28,449 nucleotides of DNA, from NCBI RefSeq assembly GCF_910578895.1, contig NZ_CAJTSC010000017.1:1-28449 (forward strand). The letters are read 5' to 3'. This DNA is from an uncultured Bacteroides sp. Lineage in GTDB: Bacteria; Bacteroidota; Bacteroidia; Bacteroidales; Bacteroidaceae. The translations under genes and the position numbers were made by a program. Positions 8,561 to 16,444 of the stretch are shown here, one piece after another. Positions within the stretch are counted from its first letter, which is position 1; the number at the start of each line of letters is the position of its first letter. The notes under the pieces are model-generated. The model was not told the origin of the DNA and searched no databases. It saw only the letters and a list, made by a program, of their open reading frames with translations.

Positions 8561-8701
8561 TTATCCGTTATTCTTTCCACGTCTTTCAGCTAAACCAAAC
8601 AGAACACCGTTTTCAGGCAGCCTATACTCTCAGCCATTGCGTGAACCATACAATATGTCGACAGCAGAACGGGAAGAACGATTGTCCAGGATATTGCCAT
8701 A
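8561..8701 (-). pseudogene. Possible decayed reading frame just upstream of the PLD nuclease
   Basis: On the minus strand a protein-like frame runs from 8701 to a TAA at 8561-8563, interrupted by one TGA at 8630-8632. Before the TGA it reads like NRSSRSAVDILYGSRNG and after it EYRLPENGVLFGLAERRGK. It ends 15 bp before the nuclease start codon, the spacing of an upstream operon partner. I do not recognise the family. The stretch is short enough (45 codons plus one stop) that chance cannot be excluded. Confidence 0.25.
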
Positions 8702-8740
8702 TCAAAAGACTCACTCATTTATCTTAATGTTGTAAAAAAG

Positions 8741-8748
8741 CAAACATA
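8741..8748 (-). promoter_or_regulatory. Putative -7 element for the restriction-modification operon
   Basis: The minus strand reads TATGTTTG, matching TAnnTTTG. It is the only such match I find between the PII-like gene and the nuclease gene. A TTTTTG lies further upstream, but the 16-bp gap is shorter than the usual 19-21. The implied leader would be about 190 nt and would include the decayed frame at 8561-8701. Confidence 0.35.
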
Positions 8749-8760
8749 TCTTCATCAGGC

Positions 8761-8868
8761 ATGGCAAAAATAAACATAAAATCCGATAAGCTAATACCTT
8801 TTGGTGGAATATTCTCAATACAAGCAGGAGAAATAAAAATCCCCGTCATTGCCGAACCGTACTCCTAA
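8761..8868 (+). pseudogene. N-terminal relic of an IS1380-family transposase
   Basis: A 35-codon plus-strand frame begins MAKINIKSDKLIPFGGIFSI, which matches the start of Bacteroides IS1380-type transposases as I remember them (MAKIxIKSEKLTPFGGIFSI). Homology stops after codon 20 (8820), where the family normally continues with MEQFD. The following 15 codons are unrelated and run into a stop. A full transposase has roughly 400 or more residues, so over 90% is gone. It is one of the few plus-strand coding remnants and sits at the border of the restriction island. Confidence 0.6.
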
Positions 8869-8930
8869 AAGACTCATATCGCTTCAGAGGTACAGTCCGG
8901 CTATGGCGGGGACACAATTCCGCTAAAATC

Positions 8931-9224
8931 TTAAATGGTTTTCTCCACGTTCCAAACAAAGGCACGGAGCCCCAATTGTTCGGTCTCCACGTCCATCTGA
9001 TGAAGGGCTTCGAGTAAAGGGTCCACTTTGGCATCCTCCACTATCGTGATAATGGCGGAGCACATGCTGGGCCAGGCATGGCTGCCGTAATGCGGTTCAC
9101 CCGTTTTGCTGCCACGTCCCTGCACTTGTTGCCAGTAACTGAAACCACGGCAGTTATGGCGATCGAGCAGTGCCATGATGCGCTCGTAGAAAGCCTGGTC
9201 GAATGTGATAAATATAGATTTCAT
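8931..9224 (-). CDS. Small PII-like protein linked to the RND efflux pump
   Basis: A 97-residue protein with the size and pattern of the PII superfamily (ferredoxin-like fold, trimeric, often binding nucleotides, bicarbonate or metal). It starts with a beta strand (KSIFITFD) and has a glycine-rich turn GRGSKTGEPHYGSHAWP (about residues 37-53) where PII proteins carry their T-loop, then a beta strand SAIITIVED and an alpha helix. The histidines and tryptophan in that loop could bind metal or ligand. It lacks the classical GlnB uridylylation tyrosine context, so it is not a standard nitrogen regulator. It is the last gene of the TetR-TolC-MFP-RND unit, 135 bp after the permease, with a long hairpin in between. 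Small PII-like proteins next to transporters commonly gate or sense for them; that role here is inference. Confidence 0.65.
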   Translation of the reverse strand: MKSIFITFDQAFYERIMALLDRHNCRGFSYWQQVQGRGSKTGEPHYGSHAWPSMCSAIITIVEDAKVDPLLEALHQMDVETEQLGLRAFVWNVEKTI

Positions 9225-9229
9225 TTTAA

Positions 9230-9356
9230 TTTATGATTTATGATTTATGATTTATGATTTCAGGTTTCAGATTTCAGATTTAAACTGTACATTCCTGCAG
9301 GAAACGGGAAGAGGGTAAAGTTTAAATCTGAAATCATAAATCTGAAACCTGAAATC
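9230..9356. repeat. Heptanucleotide repeats forming a 31-bp hairpin between permease and PII-like gene
   Basis: Positions 9230-9257 hold four TTTATGA heptamers, followed at 9258-9278 by TTTCAGG and two TTTCAGA. At 9324-9356 the same heptamers recur on the opposite strand. On the minus-strand transcript, arm 9319-9356 pairs with arm 9256-9286: 17 bp, then one unpaired heptamer (7 nt bulge), then 14 bp, around a 32-nt loop (9287-9318). The structure starts 3 bp after the permease stop codon and ends within about 30 bp of the PII-like start codon. It could stabilise the upstream transcript, attenuate the downstream gene, or be a dispersed repeat. Confidence 0.8.
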
Positions 9357-9359
9357 CCA

Positions 9360-12300
9360 TTATTGTTTCTTGGGTTTCGTCATCTTATCCTTATGCGAAA
9401 GGTAATAGTCGTTCAGTTCACGGTCCTTCTTTATCTTGCGGCGTGCGCGCTTGATACCTGTGCCGGCAAACGAACAGTAGAGTACCGGGACGAGAATCAG
9501 GGTCAGGATGGTAGACACCGTAAGACCGCCAATCACCGCTACGCCCAGCGGACGCCACATTTCGGAACCTTCGCCCTGGCCTATCGCCATTGGGACCATA
9601 CCGAGGATGGTAGTCAGCGTTGTCATCAATACCGGACGCAGACGGCTACGGCCTGCCGTAACCACCGAGTGGAGCACGGCCATGCCACGCTCGCGACAGA
9701 GCGTGATATAGTCTATCAGCACAATACCGTTCTTCACCACGATACCAATCAGCATGATACCGCCCAACAGACTCATCACATTCAGGTTGGTGCCTGTAAA
9801 GAAGAGCGCCATCAACACACCGCTGAAAGCGAACGGAATGGAGAACATGATGATGAACGGATAGGTCAGCGACTCGAACTGCGCCGCCATCACGATGAAC
9901 ACCAAAATGATGATGAGCACCGCCAGCGTACCCAAATCGGAGAACGAGTCTTGCTGGTCTTCGTACGAACCCGAAATCTGAATGGTAATGCCGTTGGGCA
10001 GGTCCATCTGGTCGATAATCTTATTACCCGCAGCCACCACATCACCCAACGGGGCACCCGAGATAACGGCAGACACGGTAACGATACGTTCGCGGTCCTT
10101 ACGTTCGATGGTAGGAGGCGCGGAACGTTCCACCACCTTGCCCAGGTCCTTCACACGGACAGCCTTTCCGGCAGGAGTATAGATAAGGATGTTCTCCAGG
10201 TCTTCAATCTTCGTACGGAATTCGGGAGCGTAGCGCACGCGGATGTCGTACTCGTCACCGTCCTCGCGGTAGTAGGAAGCCAGGGCACCGTTCACGCGGT
10301 TGCGCAGATAACCCGATGCCGTAGAGAGGTTCAACCCGTGCAGGGCAAGCTTCTCGCGGTCGAAGTCCACCTGATATTCGGGCTGGTAGTCCTGACGGCT
10401 GATATTCACCTCACTCACGCCCTTCACGTTGAGAAGTTTCTCCTTCAATTCCGCCGACACACGGTCCGTAGCCGTGAAGTCATAACCGTAGACTTCGAAA
10501 TCGGCACTTGCCTGGGCGCTCATACCGCTGTTGCTACCACCCAGAATTACCTGTGCCTTGTCCAGTTCGGGATAGCCCTTGAGGTCTTGGCGCATTTCAT
10601 CGCACACAGTCTCCAGCGTGATATCACGGTCGCCCACACTCACCAAACTGATATTGAAACTGATGATGTGGCTACCGTTGTCCTGCATCGAAGCAAAGGT
10701 ATTGTCCGAGTCCGCCTGGCCCACGGTGTAGTTGCATACCCTCAGCACGCCTTCATAGCGCTTCATCCACAAGCCGGTCAGTTCCGAAGCCAATGCCTGC
10801 GCACGCTCCACACGGGCGCCGATAGGCAGTTGCAGTTTCACGGCAATACGCGCGTTGTCCGCCGCCGGGAAAAACTCGGAACCGATATACTTGGCGCACA
10901 CCAAGCTGAGAGCAAACAAACCGGCACATGCCACCACGATGGTCTTGCGATGGCGAACCGCCCAGTTCAAACGGTTCTGATACCACACATCGAGGGCATC
11001 CAACGCACGCTGGATGGGTCTATAGAAAGCGATGAACCACTTGCTTTGCTTCTTCTGCAAACGCAGGAGCTGCGAGCACATCATCGGAGTGAATGACAAA
11101 GCCGATACGGTGGAAACGGTCATAATGACGCACATCATCCAGCCCAACTGGCGGAACAACACGCCCGACATACCGCTTACCATCGTCAGCGGGAAGAATA
11201 CGGCAATCATCGTCAGCGTAGAGGCGATAACCGAAATGGCGACCTCGTTCGTGGCATGTACTGCCGCCTGCTTCGGCTCGGAGCCGCGCTCAATGTGGGT
11301 GGTGACGTTTTCGAGCACCACGATGGCATCGTCCACCACATTACCGATGGCAATGGAAAGACACGAGAGCGAAATGATGTTCAGCGAACCGCCGTCGATG
11401 ATGCCCAGGTAGATGAACGATGCCACCAAAGACATCGGGATGGTGATACAGATGATGACCGTGGCACGCCAGCGTCCCAAGAAGACGAACACCACCAGGA
11501 TAACGAACAGCATGGCATAGATGATGGTTTCTTCCAAACTGGAAATCGTATTCAGGATGTTGTCCGACGTATTGACGATGATGCCCAGCTTCACATCGCT
11601 CGGCAAAGACTTCTGCAACTGCGGCAGCATGTCGATTACTTTCTGCGAAATGGCTACGGAGTTGGCACCTGACTGCTTCTGCACTACAATCATGGCTCCC
11701 TGCACACCGTTGCTGAAGGTTTTCTGCGCACGCTCCTCTACGGAATCCACTACCCTTGCCACATCGCGCAGATAGACGGAAGCCCCGTTGTACGTGCCCA
11801 CCACGATGTTCTCCATCTCCTTAGGGTCTTTGAACTCACCCTCCACACGCAGCGAATAGGTGTTGCTGCCCACATCGAACGTACCGCCTGGCGTATTGCG
11901 GTTCTCGGCAGTGATGATGGCACTGATGGTTTCCACCGAAAGGTTATAGGCATCCAGCTTGTTGGGGTCGCAATAGACGTTTATCTCGCGTTTGGGCGCA
12001 CCCGAAATGGAGACCGTACCCACACCCGGCACACGCGCCAAGGGATTTGCCACGTTGTCGTCCAATATCTTATAAAGCGCCGGCTGGCTCTCTTCCGCCT
12101 GCACAGAAAGCAAGAGGATAGGAATCATGTCCGTGCTGAACTTGAAGATGATAGGTGTCTCCACCTCATCGGGCAGCATGGAACTTACCATGTCCAGTTT
12201 GTCGCGCACATCGTTCGTCAGCACATCGATGTCGTAGCCGTATTCGAACTCCAGCGTAATCACGGATATGTTTTCCGACGAACGCGAAGTGATATGTTTC

Positions 12301-12530
12301 AGGTTGCTGACAGAGTTCAGCGTATTCTCCAACGGACGGGTCACGTTGTTTTCGATATCTACCGCACTGGCACCCGGGTACGAGGTCATCACCATGATGG
12401 TGTTGGTTTCGATGTCCGGATAAAGGTCCACCGGCAGCTTCGACAAAGAGAACAGACCAAATATCGCCACTGCCAGGAAGCAGAGCGAGGTCATAATCGG
12501 TTTCTTAACCGCTCCTTCGTATAAACTCAT
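9360..12530 (-). CDS. RND (HAE1-type) multidrug efflux permease
   Basis: A 1056-residue inner-membrane proton antiporter of the AcrB/MexB type, normal in length for the family. The first transmembrane helix is near residues 12-30 and is followed by the porter domain motif DLYPDIETNTIMVMTSYPGA. The TM2 region is at about 336-372, and TM4 carries GNVVDDAIVVLENV with the proton-relay aspartates D400 and D401. In the C-terminal half, VVKNGIVLIDYI matches the TM10 block with the relay lysine. A highly charged tail (KKDRELNDYY...KPKKQ) ends the protein. It should form a trimer that passes substrates through the fusion lipoprotein and TolC-like channel encoded just upstream. Hydrophobic-drug export (HAE1) fits better than heavy-metal export, because the HME TM4 motif is absent. 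Actual substrates cannot be inferred. Confidence 0.96.
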   Translation of the reverse strand: MSLYEGAVKKPIMTSLCFLAVAIFGLFSLSKLPVDLYPDIETNTIMVMTSYPGASAVDIENNVTRPLENTLNSVSNLKHITSRSSENISVITLEFEYGYDIDVLTNDVRDKLDMVSSMLPDEVETPIIFKFSTDMIPILLLSVQAEESQPALYKILDDNVANPLARVPGVGTVSISGAPKREINVYCDPNKLDAYNLSVETISAIITAENRNTPGGTFDVGSNTYSLRVEGEFKDPKEMENIVVGTYNGASVYLRDVARVVDSVEERAQKTFSNGVQGAMIVVQKQSGANSVAISQKVIDMLPQLQKSLPSDVKLGIIVNTSDNILNTISSLEETIIYAMLFVILVVFVFLGRWRATVIICITIPMSLVASFIYLGIIDGGSLNIISLSCLSIAIGNVVDDAIVVLENVTTHIERGSEPKQAAVHATNEVAISVIASTLTMIAVFFPLTMVSGMSGVLFRQLGWMMCVIMTVSTVSALSFTPMMCSQLLRLQKKQSKWFIAFYRPIQRALDALDVWYQNRLNWAVRHRKTIVVACAGLFALSLVCAKYIGSEFFPAADNARIAVKLQLPIGARVERAQALASELTGLWMKRYEGVLRVCNYTVGQADSDNTFASMQDNGSHIISFNISLVSVGDRDITLETVCDEMRQDLKGYPELDKAQVILGGSNSGMSAQASADFEVYGYDFTATDRVSAELKEKLLNVKGVSEVNISRQDYQPEYQVDFDREKLALHGLNLSTASGYLRNRVNGALASYYREDGDEYDIRVRYAPEFRTKIEDLENILIYTPAGKAVRVKDLGKVVERSAPPTIERKDRERIVTVSAVISGAPLGDVVAAGNKIIDQMDLPNGITIQISGSYEDQQDSFSDLGTLAVLIIILVFIVMAAQFESLTYPFIIMFSIPFAFSGVLMALFFTGTNLNVMSLLGGIMLIGIVVKNGIVLIDYITLCRERGMAVLHSVVTAGRSRLRPVLMTTLTTILGMVPMAIGQGEGSEMWRPLGVAVIGGLTVSTILTLILVPVLYCSFAGTGIKRARRKIKKDRELNDYYLSHKDKMTKPKKQ

Positions 12531-12548
12531 TTCTTTAATGATGAATTT

Positions 12549-12627
12549 TGAATTTTGGATTATGAATTACAAATGGCATGCAGCACCACAGAGCGCAACC
12601 CATTCCAAATTCATAATTCCAAATTCA
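12549..12627. repeat. Imperfect inverted repeat between MFP and RND genes
   Basis: The arms at 12549-12568 and 12608-12627 are near-perfect inverted copies of AATTCATAAT(T)CCAAATTCA, pairing with two single-base bulges around a 39-nt loop. They are made of reiterated AATTC/CCAAATTCA words. The element fills most of the 107-bp gap between the membrane fusion gene and the permease gene, whereas the other gaps in the same operon before it are 15 and 18 bp. It may set mRNA stability or relative expression, or may be a dispersed intergenic repeat. Confidence 0.65.
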
Positions 12628-12637
12628 CTATTAATAA

Positions 12638-13654
12638 TTATTTTTCTACTTCCACTTCCACGCCGTCGGCAAGTTTGGACTGTCCGGCAATGACAACCTG
12701 CGAATTGTTGTCCACACCGGAAATCAGTTCGTACTCCGTGTCCATGCGGCGGCCAAGTTCCACCTTATTATAAGAGACCTTGCCATCCTTGTATACATAG
12801 ACATAACGGTCGCCCGAACCGGCACGCTTCACGATGGCGAGGTCGGGAACCACCACATGGTCCTGTGTGCCGAAATTCAGCGTGACGCGGGCAAACATTC
12901 CCGGGCGCACGCGCTGGTCGCGGTTGACAAGCTGCACTTCCACGGGGAAAGTACGCGTGGCGGCATCAATCGTGGGGTATACAAGACTTACCGTACCCTC
13001 GAATTCCTCATCGCCATAAACATCCACTTTCACCGTTACGGGAGCGCCCTTCTTCACTTTCGTGAAATATCCCTCGGACACATTGATGAGCAGCTTCACC
13101 GGAGTAATCTGCTCCACCACAAGGACAGGAGCACCACCGCTGTACATGTCGCCGTTATCGTAGTTGCGCGCAGTCACCACACCGTTGATAGGGCTAAGCA
13201 GCGCAGTGTTCTCCAACAGGTTCTTGTAAGAGGTCTCGCGTACATCGAGGTTCATCCTGGCGGCATCCCATTCCGACTTGGAGGCTCCGCCCACCTTGTA
13301 GAGTTCGTCCACACGGCTGAACTCGATACGCTGGTTGTCCAGCTGGAACTTCGCCTGTTTCAGGTTGGCGGCATCCATGCTGACAAGCTTCTGTCCCTTT
13401 GCCACACGGTCGCCCACTTCCACAAAGATGCGGTCGATACGCACCGGCGATGCGGGAGCAATATTGTTCTTCACCTCGGCCTCTACAGTTGCCGTATACT
13501 CCTGCACCTGATCTACCGGACGTGAAGACACACCCGCCAACTTTACTTTCGGCTTCTCTTCTACTTTCTCCGCAACGGCTTTTTCAGCACCACCGCTGCA
13601 AGCGCCCAACAGTGCTACTGCAAGCAGGGCAATCAATTGAAAACTTTTTTTCAT
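12638..13654 (-). CDS. RND efflux membrane fusion lipoprotein (periplasmic adaptor)
   Basis: A 338-residue HlyD/AcrA-type adaptor that bridges the RND permease and the outer-membrane channel. The N-terminus MKKSFQLIALLAVALLGAC gives a lipobox with the lipid-attachment cysteine at C19. The biotinyl-lipoyl half-motif is at about residues 57-95 (IAPASPVRIDRIFVEVGDRV), followed by a short alpha-hairpin and the second lipoyl half near NGVVTARNYDNGDMYSGG. The beta-barrel domain follows (VKVDVYGDEEFEGTVSLVYP, VRPGMFARVTLNFG). The gene lies 15 bp after the TolC-like gene and 107 bp before the permease, inside the TetR-led operon. Length and domain order are complete. Confidence 0.95.
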   Translation of the reverse strand: MKKSFQLIALLAVALLGACSGGAEKAVAEKVEEKPKVKLAGVSSRPVDQVQEYTATVEAEVKNNIAPASPVRIDRIFVEVGDRVAKGQKLVSMDAANLKQAKFQLDNQRIEFSRVDELYKVGGASKSEWDAARMNLDVRETSYKNLLENTALLSPINGVVTARNYDNGDMYSGGAPVLVVEQITPVKLLINVSEGYFTKVKKGAPVTVKVDVYGDEEFEGTVSLVYPTIDAATRTFPVEVQLVNRDQRVRPGMFARVTLNFGTQDHVVVPDLAIVKRAGSGDRYVYVYKDGKVSYNKVELGRRMDTEYELISGVDNNSQVVIAGQSKLADGVEVEVEK

Positions 13655-13669
13655 ATCGTCGTTTTTATT

Positions 13670-15031
13670 TTATTTCTGATTCTTAATGATATAGTCTCTT
13701 CCCAGCACCTGGTCAAGATCAGCCTTAGCCACCAGATAATCGTATATGGACTGGTTGTAAGTAAGCTCCGCCTCGGTGAGCTGCACCTGCGAGGTATTCA
13801 GCTCGAGCACGGTTCCCTTGCCCACTTCATAACGTTTGCCGGCAATCTGCACCGCTTTTTCCGCCTGCATCACATTCTCCTTGTTGCTGGACACCTGCTC
13901 CGAGCTGGCTGCCATATTGTCCTGATAGCTCGTTATCTGCATGTTCAGCTTGCGTTCCGTGTCGATACGGTTCTGGTCTAACTGGCGCATCTGGATGCGA
14001 TTCGTTTTCAACTTCGTGAAGTTGCTTGCCTTATATAAAGGAATGCTCAGGTTGAATACCAGCGATGAACTGCTTCCGTAATTATAGTTGAAGAGGTTCC
14101 AGTTATCGTTGTTCATGGACTGGTATTGATAGGAATATCCCAGACCCAATGTCGGCATGAAGTTGGCACGCAACGACTTGATGTTCTTCTGGAGCATCAG
14201 GCGGTTCAGTTCCAACTGCTTCATGGTGGTGTTGTTTGCCAGACCTTCGTGAGCCGCATTGTCCAACTGATTGGCGAACACCACGCCTTCATACGCAGCC
14301 AGGCTATCGTCAATGTCGACATCCACATCGGCAGTGATGCCCATCAGCACCTTCAGTTGCAATTTGGAAAGCGTCACGGCATTGCCGGCAGAGATAACAC
14401 TCGGCTTCACGCTGCGCATCTGCACCTCGGCGGTGATTTTGTCAAACTCACTGACAGCACCCTGCTGATATTTGGCGTTGACAATGTTATAATTGTCTTC
14501 CGCCAGTTTATAACTCTTTTGCAACACATCGTAAGAGTCTTGCGCCAGCATCAGCTGATAGTATGCCTTTGTCACTTGGTTTACAAGGTCCTGTTTGGAA
14601 GCCCGCGACTTCTCCACCGCCAATTCAATATCCGTCTTGGTCATCGACATGGCACGATACACCGCCGGGGCAAACAGGGGCAGGCTGATGTTCAACGCTC
14701 CGGTGACCGTATTCGCCTTGTCTTTACCCATTTTCACGGTCTGGTCTCCGATACTGAACTGCGGCGCCGTAATGGTATGGTTCATACTTCCCGAAATACT
14801 CGCTTCGGGCAACAGGCTTTGCCAACTTTCCTTGTAGCCCACTTCTTTCAGCGCAATCTCCTCTTCCGCCACTTTGATGGTGGGATTATCGCTCAAAGCA
14901 ATCTCCAAAGCCTTGTCAAGGTTCAGGGTCAAAATCTCTTTCGTCCCTTGTGCTTGTGTGTAGCCGCCTGCCAGCAATATGGCAACGGCCAACATCCATT
15001 TCTTACCCTCAAAAAATCTCTGCATCTTCAT
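13670..15031 (-). CDS. TolC-family outer membrane efflux channel
   Basis: A 453-residue outer-membrane efflux protein with a signal peptide ending near GGYTQAQ (about residue 28). The family's two-fold repeat is visible: helical segments rich in A, Q, L and N, with LDKALEIALSDNPTIKVAEEEI at the start of repeat one and a second repeat beginning near AAHEGLANNTTMKQLELNR. It should form a trimeric beta-barrel and alpha-tunnel as the exit duct for the RND pump. It is 18 bp after the TetR gene and 15 bp before the adaptor gene, so the operon encodes a complete tripartite pump. In many Bacteroides pumps the channel gene comes last; here it comes first. Confidence 0.94.
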   Translation of the reverse strand: MKMQRFFEGKKWMLAVAILLAGGYTQAQGTKEILTLNLDKALEIALSDNPTIKVAEEEIALKEVGYKESWQSLLPEASISGSMNHTITAPQFSIGDQTVKMGKDKANTVTGALNISLPLFAPAVYRAMSMTKTDIELAVEKSRASKQDLVNQVTKAYYQLMLAQDSYDVLQKSYKLAEDNYNIVNAKYQQGAVSEFDKITAEVQMRSVKPSVISAGNAVTLSKLQLKVLMGITADVDVDIDDSLAAYEGVVFANQLDNAAHEGLANNTTMKQLELNRLMLQKNIKSLRANFMPTLGLGYSYQYQSMNNDNWNLFNYNYGSSSSLVFNLSIPLYKASNFTKLKTNRIQMRQLDQNRIDTERKLNMQITSYQDNMAASSEQVSSNKENVMQAEKAVQIAGKRYEVGKGTVLELNTSQVQLTEAELTYNQSIYDYLVAKADLDQVLGRDYIIKNQK

Positions 15032-15049
15032 AAAGTAATTAATCGTTTT

Positions 15050-15718
15050 CTATTTGTTCTCTGTCTCATTCTTTCCGGTAATCGTCTTTTTGCGGTATTC
15101 CCGGATAAACACCTCCAGTTCGTGCGCCCCTTTCTCCGTAGAGATTCCACGCAGGAAGGTGAACATGATGGTTTCATAAACTTCCAAAAAAGAGTATTTT
15201 TTGCAAATATCCGTATTCATCATCAAGTCAATCTGTTGCCTTACCAGCAAATCGACAATGGCAAAGTTCACATCATCGCGGAAAATGCCCTGCTCCACGC
15301 CTTCCTTCAAGAAGTCCACGGCTTTTTCCGTATCCCTGTTATGCCGGCTTGTTATCAGCGCATAGGCTTTGGGATACTTCTTGATGTCTTCAAAAAACTT
15401 CTTGTTGGTGGCATGAAACTTCTCGATGCTGCGCTGGTAGCATTTCAGCAGGACTTCCAATACGTTTCCGGATGTAGCAAGCACTTGTTTCAAAAATTCA
15501 TCACCTTCTTTCTGTCCTTTCAGGATACACTCTTCAAGCAAGGTTTCCTTGTCGGAAAAGACTTCGTAAAGCGTACGTTTGGAAATGCCCAACGAAGTGG
15601 CAATGTCGTCCATGGTGATACTTTTGATGCCGTGCGCCGAAAAAGCCTGTATGGCAGTGTCGATGATGCGTTCTCTCAGTTCCGGACGAGGAGTAAGATG
15701 CTTGGTATATTCGCTCAT
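15050..15718 (-). CDS. TetR/AcrR-family transcriptional regulator
   Basis: A 222-residue regulator from the ATG at 15718, which is preceded by an AAGGAAGAG purine stretch; a TTG at 15742 would add eight residues and is less likely. The N-terminal DNA-binding domain is clear: IIDTAIQAFSAHGIKSITMDDIA, then the helix-turn-helix SLGISKRTLYEVFSDKETLL (about residues 42-61). The C-terminal ligand and dimer domain is typical in length but not recognisable in specificity. It opens the operon with the TolC-like, adaptor and permease genes, so it probably represses its own pump operon and is released by a pump substrate. A short imperfect palindrome in its leader (15757-15770) is a candidate operator. 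Confidence 0.93.
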   Translation of the reverse strand: MSEYTKHLTPRPELRERIIDTAIQAFSAHGIKSITMDDIATSLGISKRTLYEVFSDKETLLEECILKGQKEGDEFLKQVLATSGNVLEVLLKCYQRSIEKFHATNKKFFEDIKKYPKAYALITSRHNRDTEKAVDFLKEGVEQGIFRDDVNFAIVDLLVRQQIDLMMNTDICKKYSFLEVYETIMFTFLRGISTEKGAHELEVFIREYRKKTITGKNETENK

Positions 15719-15756
15719 TTCTCTTCCTTCTTTTAATTTCAAAAACTCTTTTTAGA

Positions 15757-15770
15757 GCCTGTCCGAACAA
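15757..15770. promoter_or_regulatory. Candidate TetR operator in the efflux operon leader
   Basis: The minus strand reads CTTGTTCGGACAGG, an imperfect 14-bp palindrome in which five of seven base pairs match. It lies between the putative -7 element and the regulator start codon, where a TetR-family repressor could block transcription. A related GGACAGG word occurs again at 15877-15883. Support is weak because the palindrome is short. Confidence 0.25.
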
Positions 15771-15800
15771 GCCCTTATCCATTTTCGGAATAAAACGCAG

Positions 15801-15808
15801 CAAATATA
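15801..15808 (-). promoter_or_regulatory. Putative -7 promoter element for the efflux operon
   Basis: The minus strand reads TATATTTG, an exact TAnnTTTG match, 83 bp before the TetR start codon. No clean -33 TTTG is present at 19-21 bp upstream. The implied leader is about 75 nt. Confidence 0.5.
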
Positions 15809-15907
15809 GGAAGAAAACTCAATCCGCCGATTAAGTTTTCTCCCTTTGTTCAATACGATTAATAAAAATTAGTGTTAGGACAGGTTTATTGGGAAAAGTC
15901 CTCATTA

Positions 15908-16444
15908 TCATTCAGTCAGTGCCGCTCCCCCGGACAAGGGCACGATGCGCCCCTTGAAGCCGAAGTTGCCTCCGCTGTAGATTTTACCGGACCGGACGAA
16001 ACATTGGTCGGAGTTGCGATAGAGCGTCATGACCCATTCGAAGGCCAAATGAGGCTGGTCGCCCAGTACCCGCAAACGAATGTCGGTATCTCCGTTCTTC
16101 CGCACCCGCGGGTCGTCCATCTGCAAGTCGGCTTCGCCGTGGTTGAGCGGAGTGTCATAGAAAAACAACCTCAAGCCCTCTTCTTCACGCAGGAGGTATG
16201 TCTGCAACTTATCTCCCTTTATCAACAGATAGCTGCCCGAGAGCTGTCGCACACGGGGCTTTTCGGGACGGTCGGAAGGAATGTAAACTTCCTCCAGCAC
16301 AATCTTGCAGCTACGGGAAGTCAAGGCATGCAGGGCGACACGATGGGCGGCATCTCCCACGGCGGTGTCGGTAGTCTTGCAGCCTGAACACACCAACACA
16401 AAAACAACACACAAAATAAATGCGAATAGAGTTCTATCTTTCAT
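15908..16444 (-). CDS. Small lipoprotein of unknown function
   Basis: A 178-residue protein with a hydrophobic N-terminus and a lipobox ending VCSGC (lipid cysteine C22), followed by KTTDTA. It should be a lipoprotein facing the periplasm; there is no acidic run after the cysteine to suggest surface export. The mature part is mostly predicted beta strand (SGSYLLIKGDKLQTYLL, GLRLFFYDTPL, DIRLRVLG, FEWVMTLYRN) and ends with a glycine-rich GGNFGFKGRIVPLSGG. The strand pattern and final G-x-I-x-P recall small Bacteroidetes DUF4251-type lipoproteins, but I cannot assign it firmly. It stands alone, 189 bp before the TetR gene, and is not obviously part of the efflux operon. Confidence 0.75.
   Translation of the reverse strand: MKDRTLFAFILCVVFVLVCSGCKTTDTAVGDAAHRVALHALTSRSCKIVLEEVYIPSDRPEKPRVRQLSGSYLLIKGDKLQTYLLREEEGLRLFFYDTPLNHGEADLQMDDPRVRKNGDTDIRLRVLGDQPHLAFEWVMTLYRNSDQCFVRSGKIYSGGNFGFKGRIVPLSGGAALTE

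Noticed and set aside
9230..9356. CRISPR array reading of the tandem repeats
   Set aside because: The units are 7 bp with no spacers, and no cas genes are present.
9363..11096. 577-codon plus-strand reading frame rich in H, R and Q
   Set aside because: It is antisense to the RND permease and has the composition expected of a shadow frame of a G+C-richer gene.
14126..15736. 536-codon plus-strand reading frame
   Set aside because: It runs antisense through both the TolC-like and TetR genes, which cannot be a single natural gene here.
15719..15742. TTG start for the TetR gene giving eight more residues
   Set aside because: The ATG at 15718 follows a better purine-rich ribosome-binding stretch, and the TTG extension adds nothing conserved.
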